A stretch of DNA of 64,000 bases from Bin80 sp965203305 (GCA_965203305.1 OZ241874.1:3764354-3828353); one strand, 5' to 3'. Shown: positions 44,685 through 54,333, counted from the stretch's first letter. Made by a program: numbers and translations. The notes: generated by a model from the letters alone, not told the origin.

Positions 44685-45782
44685 TTAAACATTAAATCGG
44701 AAAAGGATCACATCTCCATCCTGAACAATATACTCTTTTCCTTCCGAACGCATGATCCCGGAGGCGCGAGCTGCTGCTTCTGAGCCTGCCTGGATGAGCT
44801 TGTCCACATGAATCGTATCAGCGCGAATAAATCCGCGCTCAAAGTCGCTGTGAATCTGTCCTCCTGCCTGTGGAGCATGAGTTCCTCTTGTAACCGTCCA
44901 TGCACGCGTTTCTTTTGGTCCATGGGTAAAGAACGTAATGAGGTTCAGCAATTTGTATGCTGCATGGATTAATCGCTGCAATCCTCCCGTGGACAGCCCC
45001 TCGCTTTGCAGGAACAGTGCCCTTTCTTCCTCTTCCAGTTCGGACAGCTGTGCCTCAAACTCTGCACTCAGGATGAGACACTCTGCCTGCTCGCTGACAG
45101 CAGTTTCCTGAACTTTCCTGGACCAGCCATTCCCGTGAGGAAGATCTGGCTCTCCGACATTTGCCACATAAAGAACGGGCCTGCTGGTGAGCAGAAACAA
45201 TTCTTTGACAGAGTGCTGCTCTTCAGTGGAAATCTCTTTCAAAAGTCGTGCAGGACTTCCCTCTGACAGGTGAGAGACCAGTCGCATTCCCAGCTCTGCT
45301 TTTGCAGTGGCTTCAGGGTCTCCTCCCTTCGCCGCCTTCTCCCATTTTTCGGTGAAACGCTCTGCTGTCTCCAGATCTTTTAGCAAAAGCTCTGTCTGGA
45401 TGATTGCCATATCCCGCTCCGGGTTCACCTCTCCGGCAACATGCGAGATGTCTGAGGAATCAAAACAGCGAACCACATGCAACAGAGCGTCCACCTGGCG
45501 AATATGTCCCAAAAAGGCATTCCCCAGTCCCTCCCCCCGGGATGCTCCAGCAACCAGTCCTGCAATATCTACAAATTCGATTGCTGTCGGAACGATTCGC
45601 CCGGACGGGGAAACTGCAACCAGCCTGTCCAGCCTCTGATCTGGAACAGGGACAACCCCGCGATTGGGATCAATGGTGCAGAACGGGTAATTCGCGGCCA
45701 CCGCCCCAGCACCGCTGAGCGCATTGAAAAGGGTGGATTTTCCAATATTGGGCAGTCCGATTATACCGCAGTTCAGGGACAT
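44685..45782 (-). CDS. ychF: Ribosome-binding ATPase YchF (OLA1-like)
   Basis: A 365-aa P-loop protein with IGLPNIGKSTLFNAL (G1), FVDIAGLVAGASRGEGLGN (G3) and a C-terminal TGS-type domain ending EGKEYIVQDGDVILFRFNV. YchF binds ribosomes and hydrolyses ATP. It ends 6 bp before the start of the exported-protein gene. Confidence 0.96.
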   Translation of the reverse strand: MSLNCGIIGLPNIGKSTLFNALSGAGAVAANYPFCTIDPNRGVVPVPDQRLDRLVAVSPSGRIVPTAIEFVDIAGLVAGASRGEGLGNAFLGHIRQVDALLHVVRCFDSSDISHVAGEVNPERDMAIIQTELLLKDLETAERFTEKWEKAAKGGDPEATAKAELGMRLVSHLSEGSPARLLKEISTEEQHSVKELFLLTSRPVLYVANVGEPDLPHGNGWSRKVQETAVSEQAECLILSAEFEAQLSELEEEERALFLQSEGLSTGGLQRLIHAAYKLLNLITFFTHGPKETRAWTVTRGTHAPQAGGQIHSDFERGFIRADTIHVDKLIQAGSEAAARASGIMRSEGKEYIVQDGDVILFRFNV

Positions 45783-46029
45783 TGCGGAATGACTTTCTTC
45801 CTTTGGAGGGCATTGTTCTCACTCTGCATGGATTCCAGAAAAGAGCTTCACGGTTCCGGTGCTGTCAGAACTACAGAACTCCCCTTGCAAGTTTCTCAAG
45901 GAATCCACTCCATGTTTCCTTTCTGCGATGTCTGAATCCTCTTCCAAGAGAGACAGTCCTTCACGCAAATATTCTCTGTGCCACAAGCCACCAGAACCCA
46001 TGAAGCAGGACAGCGTCTGGTGCCCAGAC

Positions 46030-46737
46030 CTATTGCTGCGATTTTAACGATTCAATATGAAGGAATATCTCCGTCTCCCTCTTCCGGGACTGGACGATTT
46101 GGTCAGGAGTCAGCGTGCCATCCATTTCCTCTCTTTCCCTGATTGCTTTCTCCTCTCCCTCCAGTGCAGAAAGACTGATCCACGCATAGCCTTCTACCAC
46201 ATCTTTCTTCACTCCCTCTCCGAGGCAATACATGACTCCTAAAAAGTACTGCGCCCCAGCGAATCCCTGTTCGGCCGCAAGGCGAAACCACTTGACCGCC
46301 TTGCGAGGATTCTTGCGGACTCCTTCTCCGATCCAGTAAAAACGAGCCAGAGTGTATTGAGACTGCACATCTCCCTGCTTTGCGGCACGGCGAAACCACT
46401 TGGCTGCTTGCCGGGATTTCTCGGGTACACCTTCGCCCATAAGGTACATGTACCCCAACATCCACTGTGCCTTGACAAGTCCCCGAACAGCGGCACGCCG
46501 CAGCCATTTCAGAGCCTCATAGTCGTCTTGTGGCACTCCTTCGCCTTCCGAGTACAAGCACCCCAGGTAATACTCCGCTTCGGCATGCTTCTGCTCGGCA
46601 GCACGGCGAAACCACTTGGCTGCATTGTCAATGTTTTCCGGCACACCATCTCCTGAAACATATGCAACCGCCAGAAGATGCTGTGCCTCGGCATCTCCCT
46701 GGTTCGCAACACGGCGCAGCTGATCAACCTCGTTCAT
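46030..46737 (-). CDS. Sel1-repeat protein
   Basis: A 235-aa protein made of five tandem Sel1-like repeats of about 36 residues (e.g. AAKWFRRAAEQKHAEAEYYLG, GVPEKSRQAAKWFRRAAKQG), followed by a charged C-terminal helix. No signal peptide is visible, so it may be cytosolic, unlike many Sel1 proteins. Sel1 arrays are protein-binding scaffolds; the partner is unknown. Confidence 0.88.
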   Translation of the reverse strand: MNEVDQLRRVANQGDAEAQHLLAVAYVSGDGVPENIDNAAKWFRRAAEQKHAEAEYYLGCLYSEGEGVPQDDYEALKWLRRAAVRGLVKAQWMLGYMYLMGEGVPEKSRQAAKWFRRAAKQGDVQSQYTLARFYWIGEGVRKNPRKAVKWFRLAAEQGFAGAQYFLGVMYCLGEGVKKDVVEGYAWISLSALEGEEKAIREREEMDGTLTPDQIVQSRKRETEIFLHIESLKSQQ

Positions 46738-46771
46738 AACTAATTGTATCTATGTCTAGTTCTATCGCAGT

Positions 46772-47023
46772 ATGGCTATTGAACGCAGTAAAACAGAAAG
46801 TGTGCCAGATGAAGTCCTGCGCCCCCTATATTCCAAACTGCTTTCTGAACAAATTGCACCAACTCTGGATCATCATGCATGGGGTACCCAATACCGGATT
46901 TCTCCATTCTCTGACTGTCAAGAGTCCGGTAAACCAGAACCCGCAAATCCTTATGGACAGGTCTTCACAGAGCGAATACTGCCACGCAACCGGCCTGTTC
47001 ACATCGGAACACCTGTGATTTGA
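46772..47023 (+). CDS. Possible small protein, weak support
   Basis: An 83-aa frame divergent from the Sel1 gene (MAIERSKTESVPDEVLRP). No family and no clear ribosome site. A competing overlapping frame exists. I list it only because it fills the gap before the next gene. Confidence 0.25.
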   Translation: MAIERSKTESVPDEVLRPLYSKLLSEQIAPTLDHHAWGTQYRISPFSDCQESGKPEPANPYGQVFTERILPRNRPVHIGTPVI

Positions 47024-47042
47024 TCAACAGTATGACAGAAAC

Positions 47043-47624
47043 TTGATATATTGCCTCATGGAACATGCAAATACAGTCACTCCCTTTGCCTTGTGTGCAA
47101 ATCATGGCAAAAGACAGTCAGAGAACTCCGGGGGCTTGCTGAAACGGTATCGCAGGATTTGCTGTCTGTGCCTGATTCTGGTGCTTCACGGAAGTCCGGT
47201 GTTTGCACAGTCTTCGCAATTTCAGGCCGGACTGGGCGCATGGACCGGAGTGGGAGTACAGTTTGTACATGTTCAGTCCCATAGCACCTATTCGCTGGAG
47301 GTGATGGTCTCGGTTGATACAGAACCCTGGAAAAAGCGGACTCCCGCATACCTCTCGGCGGGGGTTGGAGCTGCCCTGCGCCCTGTTGGAATCCTGCGGG
47401 TGATTGGCAGGGCAGACTATTCCGATGACATTTATCTGGGATTACGATTCGGTCCTGCACTAACTTTTTTGCAGAAGCCAACGCGCCAGGAAAAGAACCG
47501 TCAGTTCAGTCTATTCCTGGATCCTTTCCTGCGATATGTCCGTCCACTTGGACAGTACACAGGCTTTATTGAAATCGGATCACAGCGACCATCCTTGCGG
47601 CTTGGCCTGTGGATTTCTCTCTGA
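47043..47624 (+). CDS. Exported outer-membrane-type protein, unknown
   Basis: A 193-aa frame with a signal-like segment ICCLCLILVLHGSPVFAQ beginning after about residue 38; the true start may lie further in than 47043. The mature part is rich in alternating beta pattern (FQAGLGAWTGVGVQF, GLRFGPALTF) and ends in an aromatic/hydrophobic run (LGLWISL) typical of outer-membrane barrels. No homologue recognised. Confidence 0.6.
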   Translation: MIYCLMEHANTVTPFALCANHGKRQSENSGGLLKRYRRICCLCLILVLHGSPVFAQSSQFQAGLGAWTGVGVQFVHVQSHSTYSLEVMVSVDTEPWKKRTPAYLSAGVGAALRPVGILRVIGRADYSDDIYLGLRFGPALTFLQKPTRQEKNRQFSLFLDPFLRYVRPLGQYTGFIEIGSQRPSLRLGLWISL

Positions 47625-47652
47625 TGGATTCCCATGATCGCAATCTGTACAA

Positions 47653-48150
47653 CTAGCTGGTCCGCTGGTTCTTCTGCCTGTTCACCATCTCGTCCCATCC
47701 CTGCATTCCTCCCCCGCTTTTGACAAGCTTTCCCTCCTCTCTCAGTCTGAACGCAATCGTGTCCAGCACCCCGTTCACAAAGTCCTTGCTCTCCTCCGTG
47801 CTGAAGATTTTTGCCATCTCAATGGCCTCGTTCATGGTTGACTTTGGCGGAATCTGTTCAAAGTGCAAAAATTCGCAGATTGCAATCCGAAGAATGATCA
47901 GGTCCATTTTCAGGATGCGGCCAAGGTCCCAGTTCCTGGCATGATCCGCTATAATCTGGTCAATCCCGTCCTGTTCAGCAATCACCTTCTCGAACAGACG
48001 GATTCCGAGCTTCCTGGCCCCATCCTGCTCCGGCAGTCTTGGATGAAGGACTGTACGGTACACATGCGATGGCGAATCTCCGCCGAGCATATATGCGTAG
48101 AGTGCCTGTAAAACCGCATGACGTGCACTGCGACGGGGCGGGTAGGTCAT
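47653..48150 (-). CDS. nusB: Transcription antitermination factor NusB
   Basis: A 165-aa all-helical protein with RRSARHAVLQALYAYMLGG, LRIAICEFL and NEAIEMAKIFSTEESKDFVNGVLD, the NusB signatures. It binds boxA RNA with S10 during rRNA transcription. Two boxA-like motifs occur in the rRNA operon of this window. Confidence 0.94.
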   Translation of the reverse strand: MTYPPRRSARHAVLQALYAYMLGGDSPSHVYRTVLHPRLPEQDGARKLGIRLFEKVIAEQDGIDQIIADHARNWDLGRILKMDLIILRIAICEFLHFEQIPPKSTMNEAIEMAKIFSTEESKDFVNGVLDTIAFRLREEGKLVKSGGGMQGWDEMVNRQKNQRTS

Positions 48151-48636
48151 GAATATTCGACCGATTCAGCAGTAGCAATGCCCTTGATTTTCAGGATTTC
48201 CACAGAATACATACTTCTATATCTATTGGGTTTTAAAATAGAAAAAATTAATATTCGTTGAGTCTGTGGATTTGTGGACAACATGCTGGGGAAATCTTTT
48301 ACAGGCTCTGCATACATCATGCAGTGCGAGATTTACAGGCTCTTGTGAAGATGTTCCACCTTGATCAAGGATGTTAAATTCGTGTGTGTAACTGATTGCA
48401 TATTCACAAGACCAACGGAAACGTTCAGGTGCAGAAAACTTGTTCAGGACAATTCACACATTCTTCACCATGTTATCCCGCGCAAAAACTTCTCGGAAAC
48501 ATTCACTGCTGGAGGTTGAAGAGCGTGGCGAATCATGGAGTCGTATCCGTATTCCTCCAAACGGATTTATACCCCACAAGTACAAATGGAATCCCTGTGC
48601 AGGCAGGTGTTCTTCAGGGCAATCATTTCTGAATGC
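48151..48636. other. AT-rich intergenic region with DnaA-box-like motifs
   Basis: 486 bp upstream of moeA. A/T-rich DNA at 48210-48258 is followed by two overlapping DnaA-box-like 9-mers, TGTGGATTT (48265-48273) and TGTGGACAA (48273-48281). TTTACAGGCTCT occurs twice, 34 bp apart (48298-48309, 48332-48343). This could be a regulatory region. oriC is more likely at dnaA. Confidence 0.35.
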
Positions 48637-49851
48637 ATGACCCCGAAAGAAGCTTTCCAGAAGATAGATCAGGAAATCAATCCTCTGCCAGTGGAGGAGA
48701 TTCCTCTGCTTTCCGCCTTGGGACGAGTGTTGCGTGAGGATATTGTTGCCCGGGAGTCTATTCCGCCTTTTGACAGCTCGGCAATGGATGGATATGCGCT
48801 TCGGATGCAGGATATGGCAGAGATTCCCGCAGACTTGTATTTGAAGGGGGAAATTTTCGCTGGACAAGTGCCTTTAACAGGGGTTGCTCCCGCGACATGC
48901 ATACGCATCATGACGGGAGCGCAGATTCCTCACGGAACAGAGGCTGTAGTTCCGCAGGAATGGACCACAGAAGTTCGTTCAGATACCATTCGGATTCATC
49001 GAAAACCGGAAAAAGGAGCATATATCCGGCGGGCGGCAGAAGATGTTTTTCAGGGCACAGCGGTCGCAAAAAAGGGGGCACGCATTACGCCGCCCGTTCT
49101 TGGAATGATCGCTGCCACTGAACATCAGAGGGTCAGGGTTTCCAGAATTCCATCGGTTGCACTGGTGGTGACCGGGGATGAATTGCACATGGAAACAGCC
49201 CGTTCTTTGCCTCCGGCGAAGATTCGGGATGCAAATGGTCCCGGACTTGCTGCACAGGTGCTTGAGGTGAACGGAAGTTTTGCAGGCCCGCTGGTGGCGC
49301 GAGACAATGTGGAGAGTTTGACGGAAGCAATAGAAAACAGCAAGGATGCCGATGTTCTTGTAATTAGCGGGGGGGTGTCTGTAGGCAAACATGATCTGGT
49401 GCGAGATGTCCTTGCCCGAATGGGATTTGAGGAGCGTTTCTGGCGTGTCCGCCAGCGTCCCGGAGGACCGATGCTGTTCGGAGTACGGAACACCCAACTG
49501 ATTTTTGGACTCCCCGGAAACCCGGTCTCGTCAGCCGTATGTTTTCAGCAGTATGTACGCCCTGCCCTGCTCAGGCTGATGGGAGCTGCCGAAGTGCACC
49601 CGCCCAGGATGACAGCAAGGCTTGGATCCTCTGTAAAGAAAGAAGCAGGACTGCACCACTTTGTCCGTGGAATTGCAGGCCAGCGGGGATCAGGGGAGTT
49701 TATCGTGTCTCCAACCGGACCGCAGGGATCAAACTTGTACTCCTCTCTGCAACAAGCGAACTGCCTGATCCATCTGGAAGAGGAGGCCGTCAATCCAGAC
49801 AGCGGGAGTGAGGTGACAATCACCCTCTTGCCGTGGGCAGTATTTCCCTGA
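48637..49851 (+). CDS. moeA: Molybdopterin molybdenumtransferase
   Basis: About 404 aa from ATG 48637 (MTPKEAFQKIDQEI), although the frame opens at 48535. It contains FDSSAMDGYALR, GTEAVVPQEW, VVTGDEL, ISGGVSVGKHDLV and GLPGNPVSS, all of the MoeA/gephyrin family. It inserts molybdate into molybdopterin-AMP. No other moa/moe genes lie nearby. Confidence 0.95.
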   Translation: MTPKEAFQKIDQEINPLPVEEIPLLSALGRVLREDIVARESIPPFDSSAMDGYALRMQDMAEIPADLYLKGEIFAGQVPLTGVAPATCIRIMTGAQIPHGTEAVVPQEWTTEVRSDTIRIHRKPEKGAYIRRAAEDVFQGTAVAKKGARITPPVLGMIAATEHQRVRVSRIPSVALVVTGDELHMETARSLPPAKIRDANGPGLAAQVLEVNGSFAGPLVARDNVESLTEAIENSKDADVLVISGGVSVGKHDLVRDVLARMGFEERFWRVRQRPGGPMLFGVRNTQLIFGLPGNPVSSAVCFQQYVRPALLRLMGAAEVHPPRMTARLGSSVKKEAGLHHFVRGIAGQRGSGEFIVSPTGPQGSNLYSSLQQANCLIHLEEEAVNPDSGSEVTITLLPWAVFP

Positions 49852-49900
49852 GAAGGTCCCGAGTATTCCTGCAACGGCAGGAAAATGAGGATTTCCAGGT

Positions 49901-50830
49901 CTAGCGAAGGATAATGGAGTCGGCACGCTGGAACATGTCGGCACCGCTTTTCTTGGAGGTTCCGGTTGCGCTTCCCAGTCCACGCATTGTGACTCGTGCG
50001 ACCCCGATCCCGTTCGAAACATAGTAGTCCATCACAGCACGGGCCCGGTCTTCAGACAATTCTTGTCCGGGGCGTTCCAGAGGACTGGCTAGTCCCTCCA
50101 CACGAACATTCAGGTTCAGGCATTCTCCCAGAATCTCAAGATGGTCCTCAAGAATGTCCCTTGCATCGCCGGAGAGAATGCTGGAATTCCGCGCAAAAGG
50201 GACAGCACTCATTTCCACGATATCTGCGCAGTAGGATGGCTCCGTCTGAGTCACCGTAATTGTTGCTGTACGTACATCCCGTCCATATGCATTGGAGAGT
50301 TCAAGCGACACAGCGTAGTCTCCTTCCGTCATGTACGTATGCTGTGGTCTGGGAGAGGAGGAGGAAGCCCCGTCTCCGAAACTCCAGCTATAGGACAGCG
50401 GGGCATCTCCGCGGACATTTGCACTGAATTCAACAGGCGTTCCTGTGTCTACGCTACTGGAGCTGGGCAAGATTGCCAGTGCCTGTGCGGGAACAGGCGG
50501 GAGCACAACCATGACACGGGTCGTGTCCGAGACAGAGTAGCGACCATCGCGATTGCTTGCCGTTACAATGATGTCGTAGTTTCCGGCCTCCGTGAATGCA
50601 TGAGAGACTTCTGTGCCATCGGCAGTTTTCCCGTCCCCAAAATCCCAGGAATAGCTGACAGGAGGGCGGGCATCCTCATTTGCCGTGGCGGAGAAGTCAC
50701 CACTCTGATTTTCCTCAAGAGACGCAGGAGCTTCCACCATCAGGGTGTTGACGGCTCTTGGGTTGCAGCCAGCAAGCAAAAGTGTGAAAACACCAGCAAA
50801 AGGCAAAAGGGAAGAATGTAACCGTGACAT
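49901..50830 (-). CDS. Lipoprotein with two PKD domains and OmpA domain
   Basis: About 309 aa from ATG 50830. A lipobox (LLLAGC) ends the signal peptide. Two PKD domains follow (VSYSWDFGDGKTADG, LSYSWSFGDGASSSS). The C-terminal OmpA-like part (VEGLASPLERPGQELSEDRARAVMDYY) would bind peptidoglycan, anchoring the protein between outer membrane and wall. The typical order is reversed here: the PKD domains lie on the membrane side. Confidence 0.85.
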   Translation of the reverse strand: MSRLHSSLLPFAGVFTLLLAGCNPRAVNTLMVEAPASLEENQSGDFSATANEDARPPVSYSWDFGDGKTADGTEVSHAFTEAGNYDIIVTASNRDGRYSVSDTTRVMVVLPPVPAQALAILPSSSSVDTGTPVEFSANVRGDAPLSYSWSFGDGASSSSPRPQHTYMTEGDYAVSLELSNAYGRDVRTATITVTQTEPSYCADIVEMSAVPFARNSSILSGDARDILEDHLEILGECLNLNVRVEGLASPLERPGQELSEDRARAVMDYYVSNGIGVARVTMRGLGSATGTSKKSGADMFQRADSIILR

Positions 50831-51187
50831 GGCAAATTCTGAAGGGGATTGGCGGAAGTCTGTTCTAGGCAAAAGATACGAATTCTTTCAGGAGAAATGA
50901 AGAAACCGAAGACCAGAGATGTTGTTCACAGCATTCAGGACCTGCAGATGCCAGTGCACCATGTATCTCCATCATTGAGAGAGACAAGCGCACAGCATAG
51001 CACAGGAAAAAATAATCGCCGGACGGCATTTGTTGAGATGATGGAAGCTCCCAGGTTCTCCCTTTTTGCGCGGTATATCGTATATTGCCTGTTGGAAGTT
51101 GATCATTTGGCATCTTTCTTGTGTATATACAGCGGCAGGGTTCCTGCGTAAAGGGAACGACTCACTTCCTGAGAGATTGTACATCAC
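50831..51187. other. Intergenic, nothing recognised
   Basis: About 357 bp between divergent genes; likely holds both promoters. No defined motif. Confidence 0.4.
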
Positions 51188-51589
51188 ATGCGAATTTCGA
51201 TTTTGTTCCTGCTGGCTCTTTTTCTGGCTGCGTCCAGCTTCCTGGCAGTACGGCTTCGTTATTTTAATACGGAATACGATGCGGGGGTGATTACACTGAC
51301 CTGGGAAGCGGAGTCTGAACCAGATGTCAAAGTGTATGAGCTTTACCGCAGGTCCGGGGCAGCGGATGAGTTTTCCCGGATTGCCGAGGTTGCCGTTCAC
51401 GGAGTAAACACCCCCTATGTTGTGCGGGATGACAGGGTGTACAAGTCTTCGGGGGCGATTGTTGATTACCGGCTAGGGGTTGTTCTGCACAACGGGTTGA
51501 GGCAGCAGATCGCGGAGCGCAAGGTGAACTATACGCCGACTGCGATTCCACGGAGCTGGGGCAGCATCAAGGCAATGTTCCAGAATTAG
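51188..51589 (+). CDS. Exported/anchored protein with FN3-like domain
   Basis: A 133-aa protein with an N-terminal hydrophobic segment (ISILFLLALFLAASSFLAV). A domain of about 90 residues follows with ITLTWEAESEPDVKVYELYRR, typical of fibronectin type III or similar beta sandwiches. Gap of 12 bp to pyrR. Confidence 0.65.
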   Translation: MRISILFLLALFLAASSFLAVRLRYFNTEYDAGVITLTWEAESEPDVKVYELYRRSGAADEFSRIAEVAVHGVNTPYVVRDDRVYKSSGAIVDYRLGVVLHNGLRQQIAERKVNYTPTAIPRSWGSIKAMFQN

Positions 51590-51601
51590 TGTGCACTCTT
51601 T

Positions 51602-52075
51602 ATGCGCACATTGATTCTGGACTCGCAACGGATTGAACGAACACTGGCGCGTCTCGCCTGCGAAGTTGACGAGCGAAACCAGGGCACGGAGGGGCTGGTT
51701 CTGTTCGGAATCCTGCCCCAGGGCATCCATGTTGCTCAGGCCTTGGCCAGACACATCAGCAAGGTTGCCGGACGCACTGTGACGCCCGTGCCGCTGAACC
51801 TGGAGGGATCAATACAGAGAGAGGAGAATGTGTCTGGGAAGGTGGCCGTGATCGTGGATGATGTCCTCTACACAGGACGAACAGCGCACCGTGCGGTCAC
51901 GGCAGTGTCCGAAATGGGATCCCCAAATCAAATACAGCTGATGGTCCTTATAGATCGGGGACATCGCGAGATGCCGCTCCATCCCGACTATGTCGGACGC
52001 AAATTACAGACCAAGCACCGTGAACGCGTGGAGGTCAGTGCGGAAGAAGGACTTTCGGTCTACCTTACCGAATAA
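51602..52075 (+). CDS. pyrR: Bifunctional PyrR: pyrimidine regulator / uracil phosphoribosyltransferase
   Basis: A 157-aa phosphoribosyltransferase fold with the PRPP loop VAVIVDDVLYTGRTAH and a long RGHREMPLHPDYVGRKL segment typical of PyrR. In Gram-positive species PyrR binds pyr mRNA; regulation here is not shown. The stop TAA (52073-52075) lies inside the 8-bp repeat flanking the TnpB element, so this gene was not interrupted. Confidence 0.9.
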   Translation: MRTLILDSQRIERTLARLACEVDERNQGTEGLVLFGILPQGIHVAQALARHISKVAGRTVTPVPLNLEGSIQREENVSGKVAVIVDDVLYTGRTAHRAVTAVSEMGSPNQIQLMVLIDRGHREMPLHPDYVGRKLQTKHRERVEVSAEEGLSVYLTE

Positions 52076-52077
52076 AA

Positions 52078-53470
52078 GGGACTTATAAAGGAAACTGTAC
52101 GCAGAAACCTCATGCGGCCGGACTCCTTTCTGTCATTTGACGGGTCATCGGGGAACCCAGCGGTTCACCCCTCGCACGTCCAGAAGCCCCAGTCCCCGAG
52201 GCCAAGATGTTCGCGGCAGCATTCAGATCCGCGTGTTCCGCATGTCCACAGGACATACACCTGAATTTGCGCAGGGAGGCACGATTGCCCGCGTCCCTGT
52301 GTCCGCACCTGCTACAGTCCTGGCTCGTGTACGCGGCCACCACACACAGAACCGCCAGACACTTGTAGCCGAACATGTGCACCAGCTGTCCCGGCGCACC
52401 TTCCAGCAGAACCCGGTTCATCCCTGCTTTTGCTTTGACATTCTTGCCAGGATTCTCTGCCGTCCCACGGGCCGAGGCGGTCATGCTTTTCACCTTCAGG
52501 TTCTCCACCACCACGACAGGAGCTTCCTTCGAGATTTTCGCACTGTTCTGGTGATTGCGGTTATGACCGAAGTTTGCCAGATAGGTGCTGCACTTCTGTA
52601 CCTTGGACTGGGTCTTCCTGGCCCGGTTCGACATCTCTTTCCGACCGTCTGCTTTCTGCCGGGCCTTCTGCCTTGCCAGTTTCCGCTCATACCTGCGTTT
52701 CCGCACCCGCCCCCGCTTGTCCGCTTCGCTCTCCAGCACCTCGGGTTCCCTGCCGTCGCTGTAGGCCACGGCGATCATGCCGTTGGCGTTCCGGTCAATC
52801 CCGGCAACCACTCCGTTGTCTGGAATCACAGGGGCAGCGATCTCATACAGAACCGTAACATACCACCTGCCTCTTTCCTTGAAGATCGTCGCGGACTTTG
52901 GCACACCTTCGGGATAGGGATTCCCTCCTCGTCTGCGAATTTGCATATACCCCCGTTTCGGGATCCAAATCTTCCCGTCCCTGATCTTGACATCCTGCGG
53001 AATCGTACAGGAGGGGCGTGTGCGATCTCTGGACTTAAACCGGGGCTTGCCGGCCCGGTCGGCAAAACAGTTCTCGAATGCCTGCGACAGCCGTTTCAGT
53101 GTGTGGCGAACACAGGCAAAGGAGTATTCCTGCAGCCATGCATACTCCGGGCTGTTCCGCAGTTTGGTGAACTCCGTGAAGAGGGTCTGCCATTGCGTGG
53201 ATGGCACCTGGGTGCCGTTCGCTTGCGACTCCGCATATTCTTTCTGGTTCCTGGCAAGGAAGAAATTCCAGACGAATCGGCACGCCCCGCACATGGCAAA
53301 CAGGAAGAGGGCATTGTCCCGCGTAACAGGAATCAGCCTATAGCGCACGCCACGATACGCCTTCCCGTTCCGTGTTCCTGTCATCTATTCCCCGGTGTTG
53401 CTGGAAGCACTTGGAACCCCCGAACCAGACGCGCTGTTCCATATTTGTTACAGCTTCCTTTATAACTCCC
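52078..53470 (-). mobile_element. TnpB element, copy 2 (1393 bp, perfect 8-bp flanking repeat)
   Basis: The left end GGGACTTATAAAGGAAACTG and the inverted right end (reading GGGAGTTATAAAGGAAGCTG inward from 53470) face each other. The flanks GAATAAAA (52070-52077) and GAATAAAA (53471-53478) are an exact 8-bp direct repeat. Same length as copy 1 and only tnpB inside. Inserted just after pyrR. Confidence 0.92.
52110..53384 (-). CDS. tnpB: TnpB-type RNA-guided nuclease / OrfB, copy 2
   Basis: A 424-aa protein very similar to copy 1, with scattered substitutions. The RuvC residues (D in GIDRNANG, E in VVVENLK, D in HADLNAA) and the zinc-ribbon cysteine pairs are all retained. The frame is intact. 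No transposase is adjacent. An active pair in one 64-kb window suggests recent mobility. Confidence 0.92.
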   Translation of the reverse strand: MTGTRNGKAYRGVRYRLIPVTRDNALFLFAMCGACRFVWNFFLARNQKEYAESQANGTQVPSTQWQTLFTEFTKLRNSPEYAWLQEYSFACVRHTLKRLSQAFENCFADRAGKPRFKSRDRTRPSCTIPQDVKIRDGKIWIPKRGYMQIRRRGGNPYPEGVPKSATIFKERGRWYVTVLYEIAAPVIPDNGVVAGIDRNANGMIAVAYSDGREPEVLESEADKRGRVRKRRYERKLARQKARQKADGRKEMSNRARKTQSKVQKCSTYLANFGHNRNHQNSAKISKEAPVVVVENLKVKSMTASARGTAENPGKNVKAKAGMNRVLLEGAPGQLVHMFGYKCLAVLCVVAAYTSQDCSRCGHRDAGNRASLRKFRCMSCGHAEHADLNAAANILASGTGASGRARGEPLGSPMTRQMTERSPAA

Positions 53471-53574
53471 GAATAAAACAGATCGTGCCATCCTGGGCAG
53501 CAAACAGCGGTACTCTCCGAATATCCGGCGGTGACAGGACAGGCAGGTTAAGAACCCCTTGTCTGAAGGAACTG

Positions 53575-54333
53575 TCAGTCCTCAGGTGCTTGCTGCCTTT
53601 CACAGTTCAGCCGAACCGTTTCTCCGGCGGGCAATTGCTGTCCTGGCTTGGGAGACTGACACACGATAAGGGGGTTTTCATCATCCTCTTCCTGATTGAG
53701 CAAACTTGGCCAAAGAGACAATGTGCGCAGTACGGACCTGGCATCCAGATAACGCTGGCCAACCACATCGGGCACAGTAACAAGACGGGATCGGTCCGGA
53801 CCCTGACCATACCAGACGCGAACGCTGTCTCCTCGCTGAACTTGCGTTCCCGCTACAGGAAGAATGCGAGTCACCGCGCCGGGGTCGGGATTTGGAATTG
53901 TGTCGGGCTCTTCGTGGTACACAACGAGCCCCTGAGCTTCCAGGCTTACCCGAGCGCTCCGGAGGGACTGCTCAATGACATCAGGAACGGTCACATAGGG
54001 GTTCCCCCTGCGATAAATGAACAGTGCCACCTTCCGCCCCGGTTTTGCGAAGGCGTTTGGAAGAGGGTTCTGTCCGGCAATCTTCTCCAGCAGGCTGTCT
54101 GGTCCCGTACGCGAGGTGGTGTCCCCCAGCGCAAATCCGGAAGACGTGATTTCTTCCAGTGCCTCTTTAACAGTCTTTCCACGGAGATCAGGTACCATGA
54201 TTTCCTGGTTGTGTCGCGTAATGCCAGGCATGATGGCCTTGTCAACAGCAAGATACACTGCAAGGAATCCGGCAAGGAGCAGGACCAGCCCCCACCTGAG
54301 GTAGGGATTCTTGAGTAGAGGTCTTCGTTTCAT
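53575..54333 (-). CDS. Membrane protein with three PASTA domains
   Basis: About 252 aa from ATG 54333. One transmembrane helix (WGLVLLLAGFLAVYLAV) is followed by three PASTA repeats, each opening VPDLRG / VPDVIE / VPDVVG. PASTA domains bind peptidoglycan stem or beta-lactam-like groups. There is no kinase domain, so it differs from Stk-type kinases. Divergent from the rRNA operon. Confidence 0.85.
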   Translation of the reverse strand: MKRRPLLKNPYLRWGLVLLLAGFLAVYLAVDKAIMPGITRHNQEIMVPDLRGKTVKEALEEITSSGFALGDTTSRTGPDSLLEKIAGQNPLPNAFAKPGRKVALFIYRRGNPYVTVPDVIEQSLRSARVSLEAQGLVVYHEEPDTIPNPDPGAVTRILPVAGTQVQRGDSVRVWYGQGPDRSRLVTVPDVVGQRYLDARSVLRTLSLWPSLLNQEEDDENPLIVCQSPKPGQQLPAGETVRLNCERQQAPED

